This document shows positions 22,074 to 34,166 of a stretch of DNA of 64,000 bases, piece by piece (positions within the stretch are counted from its first letter, which is position 1; each line of letters starts with the position of its first letter). Source of the DNA: Euphorbia lathyris (lineage: Eukaryota > Streptophyta > Magnoliopsida > Malpighiales > Euphorbiaceae). Below the pieces are notes generated by a model. That model had not been told where the DNA came from. It worked only from the letters and a program-made list of their open reading frames with translations, and searched no databases. The position numbers and the translations under genes were made by a program. The stretch covers positions 61,155,756-61,219,755 of the forward strand of contig NC_088911.1 in assembly GCF_963576675.1 (NCBI RefSeq), read 5' to 3'.

Positions 22074-23080
22074 ATGGATTCGCTATCTCACGAATGCTTA
22101 AATCTGTCTCTAGCGGAAGAAGATGCGGCTCCAGTCATCATCCCTGTCAATGAATAGGCACCAACATATGATCTCCGTTGGAACTGTGTGGGAAGATTCG
22201 TCTCTGAAAAATATATTAATGTTGAAGGAATGAAGATTACTCTGTCAAAGCTTTGGAAATCGGCGGGAGATATGGCTATCGTCGAACTCGAAAATAATCG
22301 GTTCCTATTCCAATTCAATCACATCTTCGACATCAACGTTGTTATGAACGGTGGTCCCTGGTCTTTCGACAACAAACTACTCGTCCTTGTGAGAATTGAG
22401 AGATAAGAGAATTTTTATATTGTCCCCCTCACTGAAGTCCCATTCTGGATACAGCTTCACGATCTCCCTGGTGGCTTCCGTTCCGAAAAAATTGTTGTGA
22501 TATGTGGGGCATATGTAGGTACAATTTTACACACTGATCCCCGAGACTACTCTGAACCATTTATCAGTTATTTACATGTCCAAGTTGTGTTAGACGTCAG
22601 CAAGGCTCTAAAACGCAGAATGAAACTTGGTACGGCAGCTTCACACTAGGTTTGGATAAACTTCAAATATGAATGGTTAGCTCACTTCTGTTTCTATTGT
22701 GGGATTCTTGGCCATGTCGAGCGGGAATGTTCAGTTTATAGAGCTTTGCAAGATTCGGAACATCCCATGCTCTATGGGGCTTTCCTCCGTGCTGCACCCA
22801 AACGCTTTCTACAGAACTCCTCTCCTTGGCTGAAAAATTCGCCAATGTTACTACAACAGTCTGAGGCAGCTACTTCACAACAAACATGGAAACGGCCAGA
22901 CTCCAGGACAAAACGGTTACAGAGAATGTGGAGCGTATTGAGAAAGAAGTCCATTTGATGATTGATCCAAAATGCAAAAGGACTAAGGAGGCCTCAGAAC
23001 AATCTTCACCTATGACTGGTATGATCAATGAAATAGAGATATCAGTAGGTTCCGCTGAGCGGACCAGTCGGATATCATGA
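22074..23080 (+). pseudogene. LINE ORF1 with three in-frame stops
   Basis: A single frame from the ATG at 22074 (MDSLSHECLNLSLAEEDAAP) carries a DUF4283 domain (ENNRFLFQFNHIFDINVVMN, GGPWSFDNKLL) and a CCHC knuckle FCFYCGILGHVEREC at about 22687-22731. The only interruptions are stops near 22157, 22406 and 22650 and a late shift near 22890. The final segment ends in TGA at 23078-23080, overlapping the ORF2 ATG. Confidence 0.75.
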
Positions 23081-24895
23081 TTTGCCTAAGTTGGAACTGC
23101 CGAGGTGTGGGCAACCTCGAGACAGTCAGGGAGCTCAAGGAGCTCATTCAGGCCCATAAACCCGATATTATTTTTCTGACGGAAACTATGGTGGATTCAA
23201 ATGCTATTGTAAGGTTGAAAATTTCTCTTGGCTTTGACAGAAATTTTGCAGTAAGCAGTCTAAGAGGTGGAGGGGGTGTGGCTTTGTTGTGGCGGCACAA
23301 CGTTTCAGTTTGTTTGCATAAATATGGTCTCATTTTATTGATGTGAAAGTTGATTCGGGGAGTCAGGAATGGCGTCTTATGGGTTTCTATGGCTGCCCAG
23401 AACGTGGCAGATGGGCCCTCTCGTGGTAATATCTGAAGGATCTCTATAGAATATCGGATATGCCTTGGGTTGTGATTGGAGACTTTAATGATATGCTCTA
23501 TTCTTTTCAGAAAAAAGGAGGACATTCTCACCCGGCTCAGTTATTGACAGGCTTTAACGAGACCTTGGATTCCTGTGAATTATCTAAAATTTTCATGAAT
23601 GGTTATTCATTTACTTGGTTTTGAATGAGATTTGGGGAAGTGTGTATTGAGGAGAAGTTGGATCGTGCCATTGCAAATCGGCATTGGCATGATCGGTTTC
23701 CTTTGGCGTCCATTCTAAACATCCAGACGACTCAATCTGATCATTCAACATTATTGCTCAGACTTGAGGCTTCGACACCTATAATTACTAGTCCGTTCAG
23801 GTATGATAATTTATGGGGGTTGGAAGCGGAGTGTAGACAAGTGATATCAAGAATCTGGGCAGAAAATGGAAGTTCACAGTTCTCTAATCGGATTTTACAA
23901 TGTTGAGGAAGGCTGGATGAGTGGGGCAGACAGTTCAGAATAGATTCGGGGGTCAATCTAGGCGGCTGTATAATCGTTTAGAGGAACTCAGAGGGTCGCC
24001 ATGGTCAGTCGAATTCCATAACATCAGTACTAAACTAGATAAGGTTCACCGGGAGCAAGAAATTTTCTAGAAGCAGCGTTCAAAAATTCAGTGGTTGCGG
24101 GAGAGGGATCATAACTCGAGGTTTTTTCACTCAACCGTATGGGCTAGGAAGAGGAAAAATTCTTTTGTTGGTCTGACTGATGAGATGGGTGTGTTTCGAT
24201 CTTGGGAAACTAGTTTGGCGGGCAGTATTCAGAATCACTTCTACAGTCTATTCCAGTCGCAGGGTTGTGAGGGATCGAAGTGGTAGAAGCGGTGAATACT
24301 AGAATCTCGCAAGGGTTACGACAACAATTAGCTTGCCCTTATACGACTGATGAAGTTGAAAAAGCAGTCTTCGCTATGCACCCTGACAAATCTCTAGGTC
24401 CGGACGAGCTAAATTCGGGATTTTTCAACAACACTGGCAGGTATTGGGTTCAGATGTTCTATATTACTGCACAAAGTGCATGAATTCTGGTTATATGCCT
24501 CCCTTGCTAAACCGTACAAATTTAGTTCTAATCCCAAAGAAAAACCCACCTGTTGCTATCTTTGATCTTCGCCCTATTGCCCTTTGCAATGTTCTTGTCA
24601 AAATCATGACTAAAACAATTGCCAATCGACTGAAAAGAGTACTTGATCTCATCATTTCTCTTGCTCAAAGTGCCTTCGTTCCTAAAAGATCGATCACAGA
24701 TAATGTTATGATAGCTTATGAGGTTGGGCATGCCTTAAAGTTGGGAAAGGGAGGCCGTTAAGGATATGCTGCTTTGAAAGTGGATATGACAAAGGCTTAT
24801 GATAGAGTGGAATGGAAGTTCCTGGAAGCAGTTATGATTCATTTTGACTTTCCTCCCCAGTTTACAGAGCTTATAATGAGTTGCGTCTCCTCAGC
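23077..24895 (+). pseudogene. LINE ORF2 (endonuclease and partial reverse transcriptase)
   Basis: The start MICLSWNCRGVGN at 23077 opens the APE endonuclease; downstream pieces keep VIGDFNDML (about 23480) and SDHSTLLL (about 23740), the catalytic Asp and Asp-His regions. The reverse transcriptase part has LIPKKNPP, FDLRPIALCNV, QSAFVPKRSITDNV and VDMTKAYDRVEW (about 24790), then stops before the catalytic YADD block. Multiple stops and frameshifts divide it. Confidence 0.8.
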
Positions 24896-26658
24896 CGAAC
24901 CACCGGTGCTTGATTACTACCAAGACTAGAAATCCTCTGGGCCATGAAGCTTAAGTCTAATCGCTGCAAAGGATCAGCAGGTGCAGCCAGCCTAGGCCGA
25001 GGAGTTCTAGCTACAGAGCCCTATAAAAACAATAACAAGATCAGAAAGGCAGGCAAACACAACAAGCAGAGAAAGGTACTAAAAAAACTCATAAATTGTA
25101 CCTTGAGATCAGATGGAGTTCCTGTGGAGCCAGTGCTTGGGGTGGAGGTAGATCCGAAGTCTTTGACAATGGGCTGTTTGATAGCAGTTGGAGTTTGAAG
25201 CGCAAATGCTTTATTCCCTCCCTTTCCCTTTCCTTTTGGCTCATGGGTCCCAACATCTGCCAAAGGAAATGTGGAAGTAAGCAACAAATGCAGAATCCAA
25301 AATTGAAGAACAATTAAGAAAAAGGCTTACCAGGTCCCATGGCCATGGCCATAATGGCACTAACTCCACGAGCGGCAGCCTCCTCAGACTGGACTTCAGC
25401 CTCTTCTGTTTCTTCTTCTTTTTTTCGGTCATCATGACTCTCAACATCATCGACATACATATCCTCAGCTTTCTCCTCAGACGGTTTATCCTCAGCCACA
25501 ACATCTTCACGGTCCTTAGCTTGGTCAGATTCATTGACCTCATCATCTGACAGATCGACAGAGATCCTAGCTTTGGACTCAAACGTAGGCTGAAAAGTCC
25601 TTCTCTTTGACTTACGGCTCAGAGTAGGGTTGGAGGAAGCTCCAACCTTTGTTTTCTTTGATTGCTGTGTGGTCTGCTCCACCTTGATTTTCCGTTTTTG
25701 GGTGGGAACTTTGGCTGCAGGCTTAGTTGACGATGGAGAAAGCAAGAATTTTTTTTAAAAAGACAGGAAATAGCTATGAAAAGAAGGGAGAGAAAAGAGA
25801 ACTTACTGCCTGGATTAGTTGGGATTAGCCTGCTGTACAAGCTAGACCAGTAAAACTCGAATTCATGGTGGATGGCTTCTTGGTTTCTCTGACACGGAAA
25901 CACTATACTAGACAAGGGGGGCAACGACATTGCACTTTGATGATCCACATCTTCTAAACTCACCTTGGAACGTAGGGAACCTTGAGGGAAGAAAGAACGG
26001 GGTATGGTTGTCCTTAGTTGGGTGAGCCCGAACTGTCTCGACCACAAAGTTGGAAAATAACCCTCAAAGCAAGGGCAAGTTCCAGTTCCAAGCCGTGCAT
26101 CTTCGTGAGTGCCAACTTGCAGATAGGTCGGTGAAGGGAGATCTACTAGATGTAGGGACCAACAGCATCAGAGTCTTTCAGATAAAAGTTTCAGGCACTT
26201 TTGGGCAAATCCTCAAGAGACTTATAAAAAACAAGATAGTCTGCATTAGACATCTTCAGTGTATGAAAGAAATGCTTGGCCTCCGCAGTTTCAATAGAAC
26301 TCTCACAAAGAGCTACCCTCATCCTAGCAAAACCCTTCTGCAAAGGACTTTCTCCCACCAAAGTTGGAAAGTAGGAGAACAACCAAAGCTGCAAAATCCA
26401 CACTGCTCCACTCAGCTTGGCAAATGGCTCACCAACAAAATATTGTTGAATCTGGTGATATACAGAACCTAGCAAAATCTTCCCTAAAGAAAACAAAGCT
26501 CTTGAAGCCAGGGACTTATCCATCGACAAGGAATCCAAGGTAGGAATTCCTCCCCAGGGAAACAACACGAACTTGTTCAGCAAGACCCAATGAAACACCA
26601 CGTGCTTTTCCCCAATCGGAGTTTCAGCTGCAGGTAAGGAGGCATAGGCAGCAATCAT
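24896..26658 (-). pseudogene. Plant-mobile-domain (PMD) gene fragment, N-terminal half
   Basis: The minus-strand frame 26658-26191 includes GEKHVVFHWVLLNKFVLFP and SGAVWILQLWLFSYFPTL, the pattern of the aminotransferase-like plant mobile domain. In-frame stops and shifts follow to 26047-25746. A highly charged linker (25745-25314, Asp/Glu/Lys rich) ends at a plausible donor, with further exon-like pieces at about 25257-25105 and 25021-24896 bordered by AG and GT. Such proteins normally continue into a long C-terminal coiled coil, here found on the other strand next door. Family assignment is from memory. Confidence 0.5.
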
Positions 26659-26667
26659 CTTTCTGCT

Positions 26668-27445
26668 GAGTCAATTCAAGTGGCTAAAGATACCATCCAG
26701 CACTGCCTGGCCTTAGAGCTGTCTGCACTGGATTCTACATAAGTTGCCATACTGAAGCCGGCTGTCATAGTGTTCTTCTCCTCCTTGACTTCTCAAGCCA
26801 ACAAGGATCTCTTGCCCTCCTTGGCTCAAAAGGCCTCGGACTTTTATAATGAAATGCACGCAGATAATAACAAGTTGCTCCGGTTGGAGGAAGAGATTCA
26901 AGCTTACTCTGCCTTGTTGCAGACCATCAAGGATCTTTGTGAACGTGCAGCTGAAAGGGCCAAGCTGGATCAAGAGAAAGAAGAGCAATACAATGCTCAA
27001 GCGAAAGAACTACTGGCCCTTGAGGGACGTATTAGACAGATCAAGCTGGACCAAGAGGCCATGGACCATGAAAGAGCTTTGCTGGCTGCTGCTCAACAAA
27101 CAGATCTTGTTGAGCTGGAGATTTCTGAGGAGAAAACTATGACAGACCAGGAGAAGGTGGAGCAGAAATTACGTGATATTGATGCCCTGAACTTGAAACG
27201 TGCAACCTGTTTGGAAACTTGGCAAGACTTCAAGAATATTGACCTCAATAGTTTGTGAACAATTTGTTTTCTTTCCTGAACATTTTTTTTTGAGGTGCCA
27301 TGGTTTGACACGTTTCAGTTTTCTTTTTGCAATATTCCTGTGAAATGGCCTTTGGTTTTGGCCTATTTTATTTCCTTGCTCATTTTTCACACATCCATAC
27401 TTTAGATTGCATGAATGAATGAATTATTTGCATAAGGACAAAAAG
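26668..27445 (+). pseudogene. Coiled-coil fragment, probable C-terminal half of a PMD-type gene
   Basis: The open frame 26770-27258 begins at a GTG and extends upstream through a TAA (about 26740) to near 26668. It encodes heptad-rich, Glu/Gln/Leu-rich sequence (LLRLEEEIQAYSALLQTIKD, LEGRIRQIKLDQEAMDHERA) ending TCLETWQDFKNIDLNSL, the tail seen in plant PMD/coiled-coil proteins. 27259-27445 looks like its 3' UTR. It lies back to back with the PMD half on the minus strand, suggesting an inversion. Confidence 0.5.
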
Positions 27446-28006
27446 CGGCCTCAGAATCTTTTTAACTTGTTCTTCCTCTGAGAAGATAAGTCTTTTGAGT
27501 TCGTTGATGATGTTGGTGAATCTAGCATTCATGTTAGATATGCCTTCACTTTCCTTCATCTCAAAAAGCTCATAAAGTCTCATATTTCGGTTGACTTTGG
27601 ACTCATTGACTTTGCTGGTACCTTCGTAGGTGACTTCCAGCTTATCCCAAATTTCCTTTGCTGACTCGCATCCTGAGATTTTATTGAACTCTATAGCATC
27701 TAGAGCATAATGAAGCATGTTGATAGCCGAAGCATTATTTTGGAGCTTATTCAAGTCATCATCTGACCACCTATCCGCAGTTTTCAGATTCTTAACTCCT
27801 TCAACTATTTCATAAGGTTCAAATGGGCCTTTTACTATTGCCAACCAGACACTCATGTTCTGAGCTTGGATAAAGTTCTTCATTCTATTTTGCCAGAATG
27901 TATAGTTTGATCCAAAGAACAATGAGCGTCTGGTTATTGACAATCCTTCAGGGAGGAGTTGAGTAGTCTCATTTCCCAGAAGGAAACATGTGCTATTTAC
28001 CGCCAT
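27446..28006 (-). pseudogene. Copia gag N-terminal part
   Basis: Starts MAVNSTCFLLGN at 28006, with FFGSNYTFWQNRMKNFIQAQ, KEIWDKLEVTYEGTSKVNESK and LYELFEMKESEGI, the UBN2-type Gag of copia elements that packages element RNA. The family sequence is lost after SEEEQVKKILR at about 27446, where it joins the 3' flank of the coiled-coil fragment. It lies directly downstream of the primer site. Confidence 0.82.
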
Positions 28007-28052
28007 TAGGGATTTGGCTCAAGATAGTTATATCTTAATTTATAGAGCTTTA

Positions 28053-28065
28053 GGCTCTGATACCA
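28053..28065 (-). promoter_or_regulatory. Primer binding site of copia element F
   Basis: Reads TGGTATCAGAGCC on the minus strand, exactly complementary to the 3' end of initiator-Met tRNA, two bases from the LTR end at 28068. Confidence 0.85.
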
Positions 28066-28067
28066 CT

Positions 28068-28231
28068 TGTTGGTCCCCTGTGAGATAAAATCTAGTTCCA
28101 AATGGGGGGTGAATGGAACTATAAGTAAATTTAAGTCTTTATAAATTTTCTCACAATTAATTTTATAGCACGAGGCACTCAGAATCAGAGGCAAAACTAC
28201 TTCATTGTTTTGAAGAGAAGCTAAGCTTGAT
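28068..28231 (-). repeat. Copia F LTR, inner segment
   Basis: The 3' end of the 5' LTR (ends GGGGACCAACA on the minus strand). It stops abruptly at the gypsy D LTR at 28232. Confidence 0.7.
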
Positions 28232-29002
28232 TGATGTGATATTGGTTATGAAAGAGAAATAATAACCAAATCAACCAGTTTTCCTGATCTATCTTAAGGA
28301 ATTAACACCATCAAATAACAAACACAAATTGGTGATAACAAACCAATTCCAAAGAATTAAAGACAATGAAAGGAGATCTAACCTTACACCTTCGAATAAT
28401 TAAATTGGAACCTGAGTGTTTGACGATTCACAAGTTCCTTACCAAAATACTTGTTCACGATCAAGATAGTATTGCAAGAATGATGACCCGGTCTCTCAAG
28501 CTCACAATAAAGAATTCAATCCCGGATTGAAAATAATTCCCAAAGGAAAAGAAGAACTTTTATTCATAAAAATATTGATATTCGATTCATCAAAATAATG
28601 AAGAATACAAGCCTTTATATATAGGCTACAAAAGAAACCTAAACCTAAACTAAAAAGGAAGTTGAATCCTAGTGCACCAAACTAAAAGAAATCCTAATTA
28701 GACAAGGAAAAACATTAAATTCGTTTTTGTCCTTTAGAGCCCAATTTTAGCCCACTAATTAACATTATTTCGGCCTTTTAATTAGCTAGAAATAAGTCCA
28801 ATCAAACCTATAAGGTTATAACATTAATTTTAATGAGTCCCAATGGATTTTGCACATGCCAAACACATGCAAGTCCAAAGCTTCTCTTAAAACATGATCA
28901 ACCTTTTTACATATCACTATTATGGGCTTGGGTTTGGATACAACACAAACACACCATCTCTAATGACTTTGCTAGAATCCATTCATTGCTTAAAGAACCT
29001 CA
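28232..29002 (-). repeat. 3' LTR of gypsy element D
   Basis: 771 bp, pairs with 34167-34939; a purine-rich tract (ggagatgaag) precedes it on the minus strand. Confidence 0.82.
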
Positions 29003-30828
29003 AATCTTCATCTCCTACATCAAACAAAGATAAATCAGCCACATTAAAAGATGCATGCACACTATACTCACCTGGCAAGTCGAGCTTGTAGGCATTATCC
29101 CTAATTCGTCGACTACTTGAAATGGACCATCGCCTCTAGGATGTAGCTTTGATTTTCTCTAAGCGGGGAACCTTTCCTTACGCATATGCAACCACACCCA
29201 ATCACCGGGTTCAAATAGAACACATTTTTGACCCTTGTTAGCTTGCTTTGCATAATGCTCATTCTTCTTCTCTTGTTGTTGTTTCACTTGTTCATGTAAC
29301 TTAAGCACCATTTCTGCCTTTTTCTTTCCATCTAAACTTTTCCTTTCATCAACAGGCAAAGGGATCAAGTCTAATGGTGTCAAAGGATTAAAACCATAAA
29401 CAATTTCAAATGGTGAAAAGTTAGTAGATGAATGCATAGCCCTATTATAAGCGAACTCAATAAATGGTAGGCATTCTTCCCATGACTTAAGATTCTTTTG
29501 AATGACTGCCCTAAGAAGTTGTCCTAAAGTTCTATTTACTACTTCGGTTTGACCATCAGTTTGGGGGTGACAAGAAGTAGAAAACAACAGTTTAGTCCCT
29601 AATTTATTCCACAAAGTCTTCCAAAAATAGCTTAAAAGCTTAGGATCTCTATCATTAACTATACTATTTGGCATCCCATTCAAGCGAACAACCTCTCTAA
29701 AGAACAAGTTAGCAATATTAACAACATCGTCAGTTTTATGGCATGGTATGAAATGTGCCATCTTAGAAAAGCGATCTACAACCACAAATATGGAATCATT
29801 ACCTCTCTTAGACCTAGGTAAAGCCATCACAAAATCTATGGATATATCAGTCCAAGGTTCATTCGGCACAGGTAATGGAATGTATAAACCATGAGGCATG
29901 ACTCTAGACTTAACTTTCTTACAATTAATACAACTAGCACATATTCTTTCCACATCACGTTTCATATGAGGCCAAAAGAAATGTTCAGAAATCATCTCTA
30001 AAGTCTTAGCAACTCCAAAATGCCCCATCAAGCCTCCATCATGGGCTTCCCTCACAAGCAAATCTCTATGTGAACATTTAGGCATGCATAATCGATTATC
30101 TCTAAATAAGTAGCCCTCATGTCTATAAAATTTTCCAAAAGCAGTAAGTTCACAAGCTTTATAAATAGATGCAAAGTCTAGATCATCAACGTATAATTCT
30201 TTGATATACTCAAATCCTAAACACTTAGCATGCATCACATTCAATAAGCTAACTCTCCTACTTAATGCATCAGCAACTATGTTTTCCTTCCCTTGCTTAT
30301 ACTTAATCACATAAGGAGAAACGTCTCTATAATTTCCACCCACTTGGCATGTCTTCGGTTCAATTTTTGTTGACCCTTAAGATGTTTCAAGGATTCATGA
30401 TCGGTGTGGATCACAAACTCTTTAGGCCATAAATAATGTTGCCAAATTTTTAAAGCCCTAACTAATGCATAAAGTTCTTTATCATAAGTGGGATAGTTTA
30501 AGGTCGCACCACTAAGTTTTTCACTAAAAAAGGCTATAGGTCGACCCTCTTGCATTAAAACAGCACCAATCCCTACTCCCAATGCATCACACTCAATTTC
30601 AAACGATTTATCAAAGTTTGGAAGTGCTAAAACGGGGGCAGAAGTTAGTCTTGCTTTAAGCATCTCAAAAGCATCCTCTTGTGCTTTGCCCCACTTAAAC
30701 CCAACATTCTTTTTTATTACCTGGGTTAGTGGTGCGACAATGGTACTGAAGTTCTTCAAAAACCTCCTATAGAAACTCGCTAAGCCATGAAAGCTCCTCA
30801 CCTCCGAACTGAATTTGGCGTTGGCCAC
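29003..30828 (-). pseudogene. Element D RNase H and integrase
   Basis: RNase H at 30828-30307 has [26 protein letters not shown] and [12 protein letters not shown] frame step then leads into 30343-29159 with [15 protein letters not shown], the zinc domain ([20 protein letters not shown]) and integrase core [18 protein letters not shown] and [14 protein letters not shown]. The frame stops at ERFPA (29159), then continues shifted to LPGEYSVHASFNVADL near 29040, immediately before the LTR. Confidence 0.85.
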
Positions 30829-32615
30829 TCATGAATGGCTTTCACCTTTTCAACATCAATAGAAACTCCTTGTGCTGAAACAATAAAACCCAAAAACACA
30901 ACTTTCTCCATGCAAAATGAGCATTTAGAAAGGTTAGCGTATAATATATGTTCTCTCAAAACATTTAATACAGCTTTAACATGTTCTATGTGTTCTGCCT
31001 CAGATTTAGAATAGATAAGAATGTCATCGAAATAAACAACAACAAATTTACGTATAAACTCTCTCAAAACATTATTCATTAATCTCATGAAAGTACTAGG
31101 TGCATTTGTTAAACCAAAAGGCATAACTAACCACTCATATAAACCATGCTTAGTCTTAAAAGCCGTTTTCCATTCATCTCCTAATGACATGCGAATCTGA
31201 TGGTAACCACTCTTAAGATCTATTTTAGTGAAAATAACAGCTCCATTTAGTTCATCCAACATATCATCTAACCTAGGGATAGAATGACGATACTTTACTG
31301 TGATTTTATTGACGGCTCTACAATCGATGCACATCCACCAAGTTCCATCTTTCTTTGGTACTAGGATGACTGGTACAGCACATGGATTCATAGATTCACG
31401 AATCAACCCTTTTGCCATTAGCTCCTCCACTTGCCTTTGAAGTTCTTTTGTCTCCTTAGGGTTACTTCTATAGGCTAGTTGATTTGGAATTTGTGCTTTG
31501 GGAACAAAGTCAATTTGATGCTCAATTCCTCGAATCGGGGGTAACTTATTAGGCATCTCTTCGGGGAATAAATCCTTGAACTCCTGCAAAAGAGGGGAAA
31601 TACTAGAAGGAAGGTTAGACTGACTTACAGAAGATAAACAAAAACTCTTACAATAAAATAATAATAAATTTTTGTTTCCAAAATCAACTTGCTTTACATC
31701 CCTCGATTTAGCATATAAAGATAGATTTTGGCTTTTGTTAATGCTCCTCTCTTTTTCTCTCCTCTCACCCTCATTTCTCGACCTCACTAATGCCTTTTCA
31801 CTCACCTCTTCTCTCTTCACACCCTCACTGATTTTATCACTCTTATTTTCTCTCGCCTTAACCGTTTTCCTTCTCACAGATTGTTCTCGTAACATTCTTT
31901 GCATGTAGAGCTGATCTTCAAACACTTCAGCAGGTGACAAAGGTGGCAAAATATACTTCTTCCCATCCTTAGCAATAGTAAATTTATTTGTTTGGCCATG
32001 ATGTAGTGCTGATCGATCGAATTGCCAAGGCCTCCCCAATAACACATGACATGCTTGCATGGGTACTGCATCACATAATACCTCATCAGAAAAAGAACCA
32101 ATAGAAAAGTTTAGAAGCACCTGTTTAGTAACTTTGAGTTCGTTACTATCATTCAACCATTGTAACTGATAAGGATTGGGATGTGGAATTGTTGATATCC
32201 CCAATCGGCCTGCTAACACATTGCTCACCATGTTGTAACAACTTCCTCCATCAATAATTAGTAAGCATGTTTTTCCAAGTACCTTGCAATGAGCATGAAA
32301 GATGTGCTCTTGTTGCTCAATATCACCACTCACTCCCATCTTCAATGTTCTATGAGTGACTAAGTTAACTCCAGGTCCTTCTTTGCTATCCACCTCTTCT
32401 ATATCACTACAATCTTCTAAGGCGGGCATATCATCTGATTCATGTTCGGACTCACTTTCGAATATTAACTCACCATGTTTCATAACCATCACTTTTTGAT
32501 TCGAACACTCTCTTGCATAGTGCCCTCTCCTTTGGCACTTAAAACACACAATTTCATGAGTTCTTGTGGGTTTTTCAGTACTTTTGTATTTTGGAGTAGT
32601 TCCACCAATTTGCAA
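30798..32615 (-). CDS. Element D zinc knuckle, protease and reverse transcriptase
   Basis: 605 open codons. Starts with the nucleocapsid knuckle [14 protein letters not shown]. Protease follows with [14 protein letters not shown], where the third active-site residue is S in a D-G-G-S variant common in this gypsy group. Reverse transcriptase has [32 protein letters not shown] and [11 protein letters not shown]. The frame overlaps the RNase H frame by 30 bases at 30798-30828, where a frameshift occurred. Confidence 0.88.
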   Translation of the reverse strand: MQIGGTTPKYKSTEKPTRTHEIVCFKCQRRGHYARECSNQKVMVMKHGELIFESESEHESDDMPALEDCSDIEEVDSKEGPGVNLVTHRTLKMGVSGDIEQQEHIFHAHCKVLGKTCLLIIDGGSCYNMVSNVLAGRLGISTIPHPNPYQLQWLNDSNELKVTKQVLLNFSIGSFSDEVLCDAVPMQACHVLLGRPWQFDRSALHHGQTNKFTIAKDGKKYILPPLSPAEVFEDQLYMQRMLREQSVRRKTVKARENKSDKISEGVKREEVSEKALVRSRNEGERREKERSINKSQNLSLYAKSRDVKQVDFGNKNLLLFYCKSFCLSSVSQSNLPSSISPLLQEFKDLFPEEMPNKLPPIRGIEHQIDFVPKAQIPNQLAYRSNPKETKELQRQVEELMAKGLIRESMNPCAVPVILVPKKDGTWWMCIDCRAVNKITVKYRHSIPRLDDMLDELNGAVIFTKIDLKSGYHQIRMSLGDEWKTAFKTKHGLYEWLVMPFGLTNAPSTFMRLMNNVLREFIRKFVVVYFDDILIYSKSEAEHIEHVKAVLNVLREHILYANLSKCSFCMEKVVFLGFIVSAQGVSIDVEKVKAIHEWPTPNSVRR

Positions 32616-33499
32616 CTTCCCAAATGCTTTTGAATCAACCTGGGGCTTTTGATCACTTTTAGAGCTAAATTCGGATTTAGTTTTGAAATTACCTCTTGGA
32701 TCTGACTTTCATGGAGTGGAAGTAGTGCCTTTGAACTTTGATCTCCCCTTCTCAACCTCTTGAAGTTGTCTCTCAATTTTTATCGCTTTATAGAGCATCT
32801 CCTCCATGTGGAAATAAGTTTGTAGCTTAAGAGGGTTGCGAATCTCCCTCTTCATTCCCATGAGAAATCTAACCATGGTAGCTTCCTCATCTTCTTGTAT
32901 ATCAGCTCGGATTAGTGCCATATCCAATTGTTTGTGATAATCTTCAACAGATTGGTTACCTTGAGACATAGATTGGAGTTCTTTCAACATCTCCTTATAA
33001 TAGTGAGCCGACACAAATCTTTTTTTTCATGACCTTCTTCAATTACCCCTATGTTCTTATGGGTTCATCACCATCTTTTTTTTGTGCGCTTTAATTGGTC
33101 CCACCAAACAGCCGCATATTCAATTAGTTCGGATACTACAAGTCTCACCTTCTTCTCCTCGGAATACTCATGTATGTCAAAGATTGTTTCAACCTTTCGT
33201 ACCTAATCAAAATACGCCTCCGGGTCACTAGCTCCTCGAAAAGTAGGCATTTTAAGTTTGATAGCATTAAGATTACTATCTTTTCGATCGCTACCCCTTT
33301 TTCGGTATCCAAACTGCTCCTCCTCTTCAGACTCGGATAGTTCATCATCAAAATTCAATCTCCCCCGCCCTCCTTTCTTTTGGTTTGAAACCAAATCAGC
33401 CACAATAGCCCCTAACCTCTTCATCTCACCTATAATAGCTTGTTGCTATTCTTTAGAATCAACGTCGTTAATGTTGTCCTCTTTAGGTCCGTTAGACAT
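32616..33499 (-). pseudogene. Element D gag
   Basis: Begins MSNGPKEDNINDVDSKE at 33499, then a TAG, an acidic stretch, KLKMPTFRGASDPEAYFD and, in another frame, the capsid segment 33014-32709 (QSVEDYHKQLDMALIRAD, FLMGMKREI). These are retrotransposon Gag signatures. Two or more frame changes make it non-functional. Confidence 0.75.
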
Positions 33500-34166
33500 G
33501 ACAAAATATATAAAGAATGAAAGAGAAGTGAAATCTAGTCTAAAGTAAGAAAAGAAGAAAAAAAAGTAAAAGAAGTACCTCACAATCAGTTCAATCACTC
33601 TTTTGTATTATCTTGATAGATCACAAGGATTATATCGGGTTATATAAATGCCAATGAAGCAAAAGAATGACAAAATAAAGTAGGGCAGAAACTAGAAGCA
33701 AAGAAGACTAATAGTGTAACGATAACCAAAATTTAGCACACTAAGAATAGAATAAAAGACGATTTTCGAAGAAAAGACAAAGGCTTGAAAGAAATTTTAA
33801 GAATGTGTGTTTAGCACACAAATTCTAGAAAATTTGTAACTTTAGTACAAACAATGAGCCGATTCTTTCCTTTTTTTGCTTTTTTTTAAACTAGGCTGAA
33901 ATTGATTAACAAATTAAACTTGCACTAATGATTTAACATGCAAAAATTTGAAGAAATTCACACACATAAATAGGTTTGGCTAGTAAGAATAAAATCCAAC
34001 AAAAATAATCAGTTCGCTACAACTAAGAACCTAAATAACTAGATGCAAAGGTATGAGGAACTCAGTCAATAATTAAAGACTCTAGATTGGGGTAACTTTT
34101 TTTTTTAATTTCGGTAAACAAAACAAAAACAACAAATTCCTTAAGAGCCAAAGCTCTGATACTAAT

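Larger units (their letters stand above)
21850..24895 (+). mobile_element. L1-type LINE, 3' truncated, plus strand
   Basis: The 5' leader (about 21865-22073, containing ggctagggttttc) is followed by ORF1 and ORF2 in the usual order. The element breaks off inside the reverse transcriptase, just after ELIMSCVSSA at about 24895, before the catalytic YADD motif, and joins the fragment at 24896. No poly(A) tail or target duplication was found, so the 3' end was lost by rearrangement rather than by normal 5'-truncating retrotransposition. Confidence 0.75.

Noticed and set aside
22663..22958. Minus-strand ORFs within the LINE ORF1 region
   Set aside because: The plus-strand frame carries the conserved zinc knuckle; the minus frames have no motifs.
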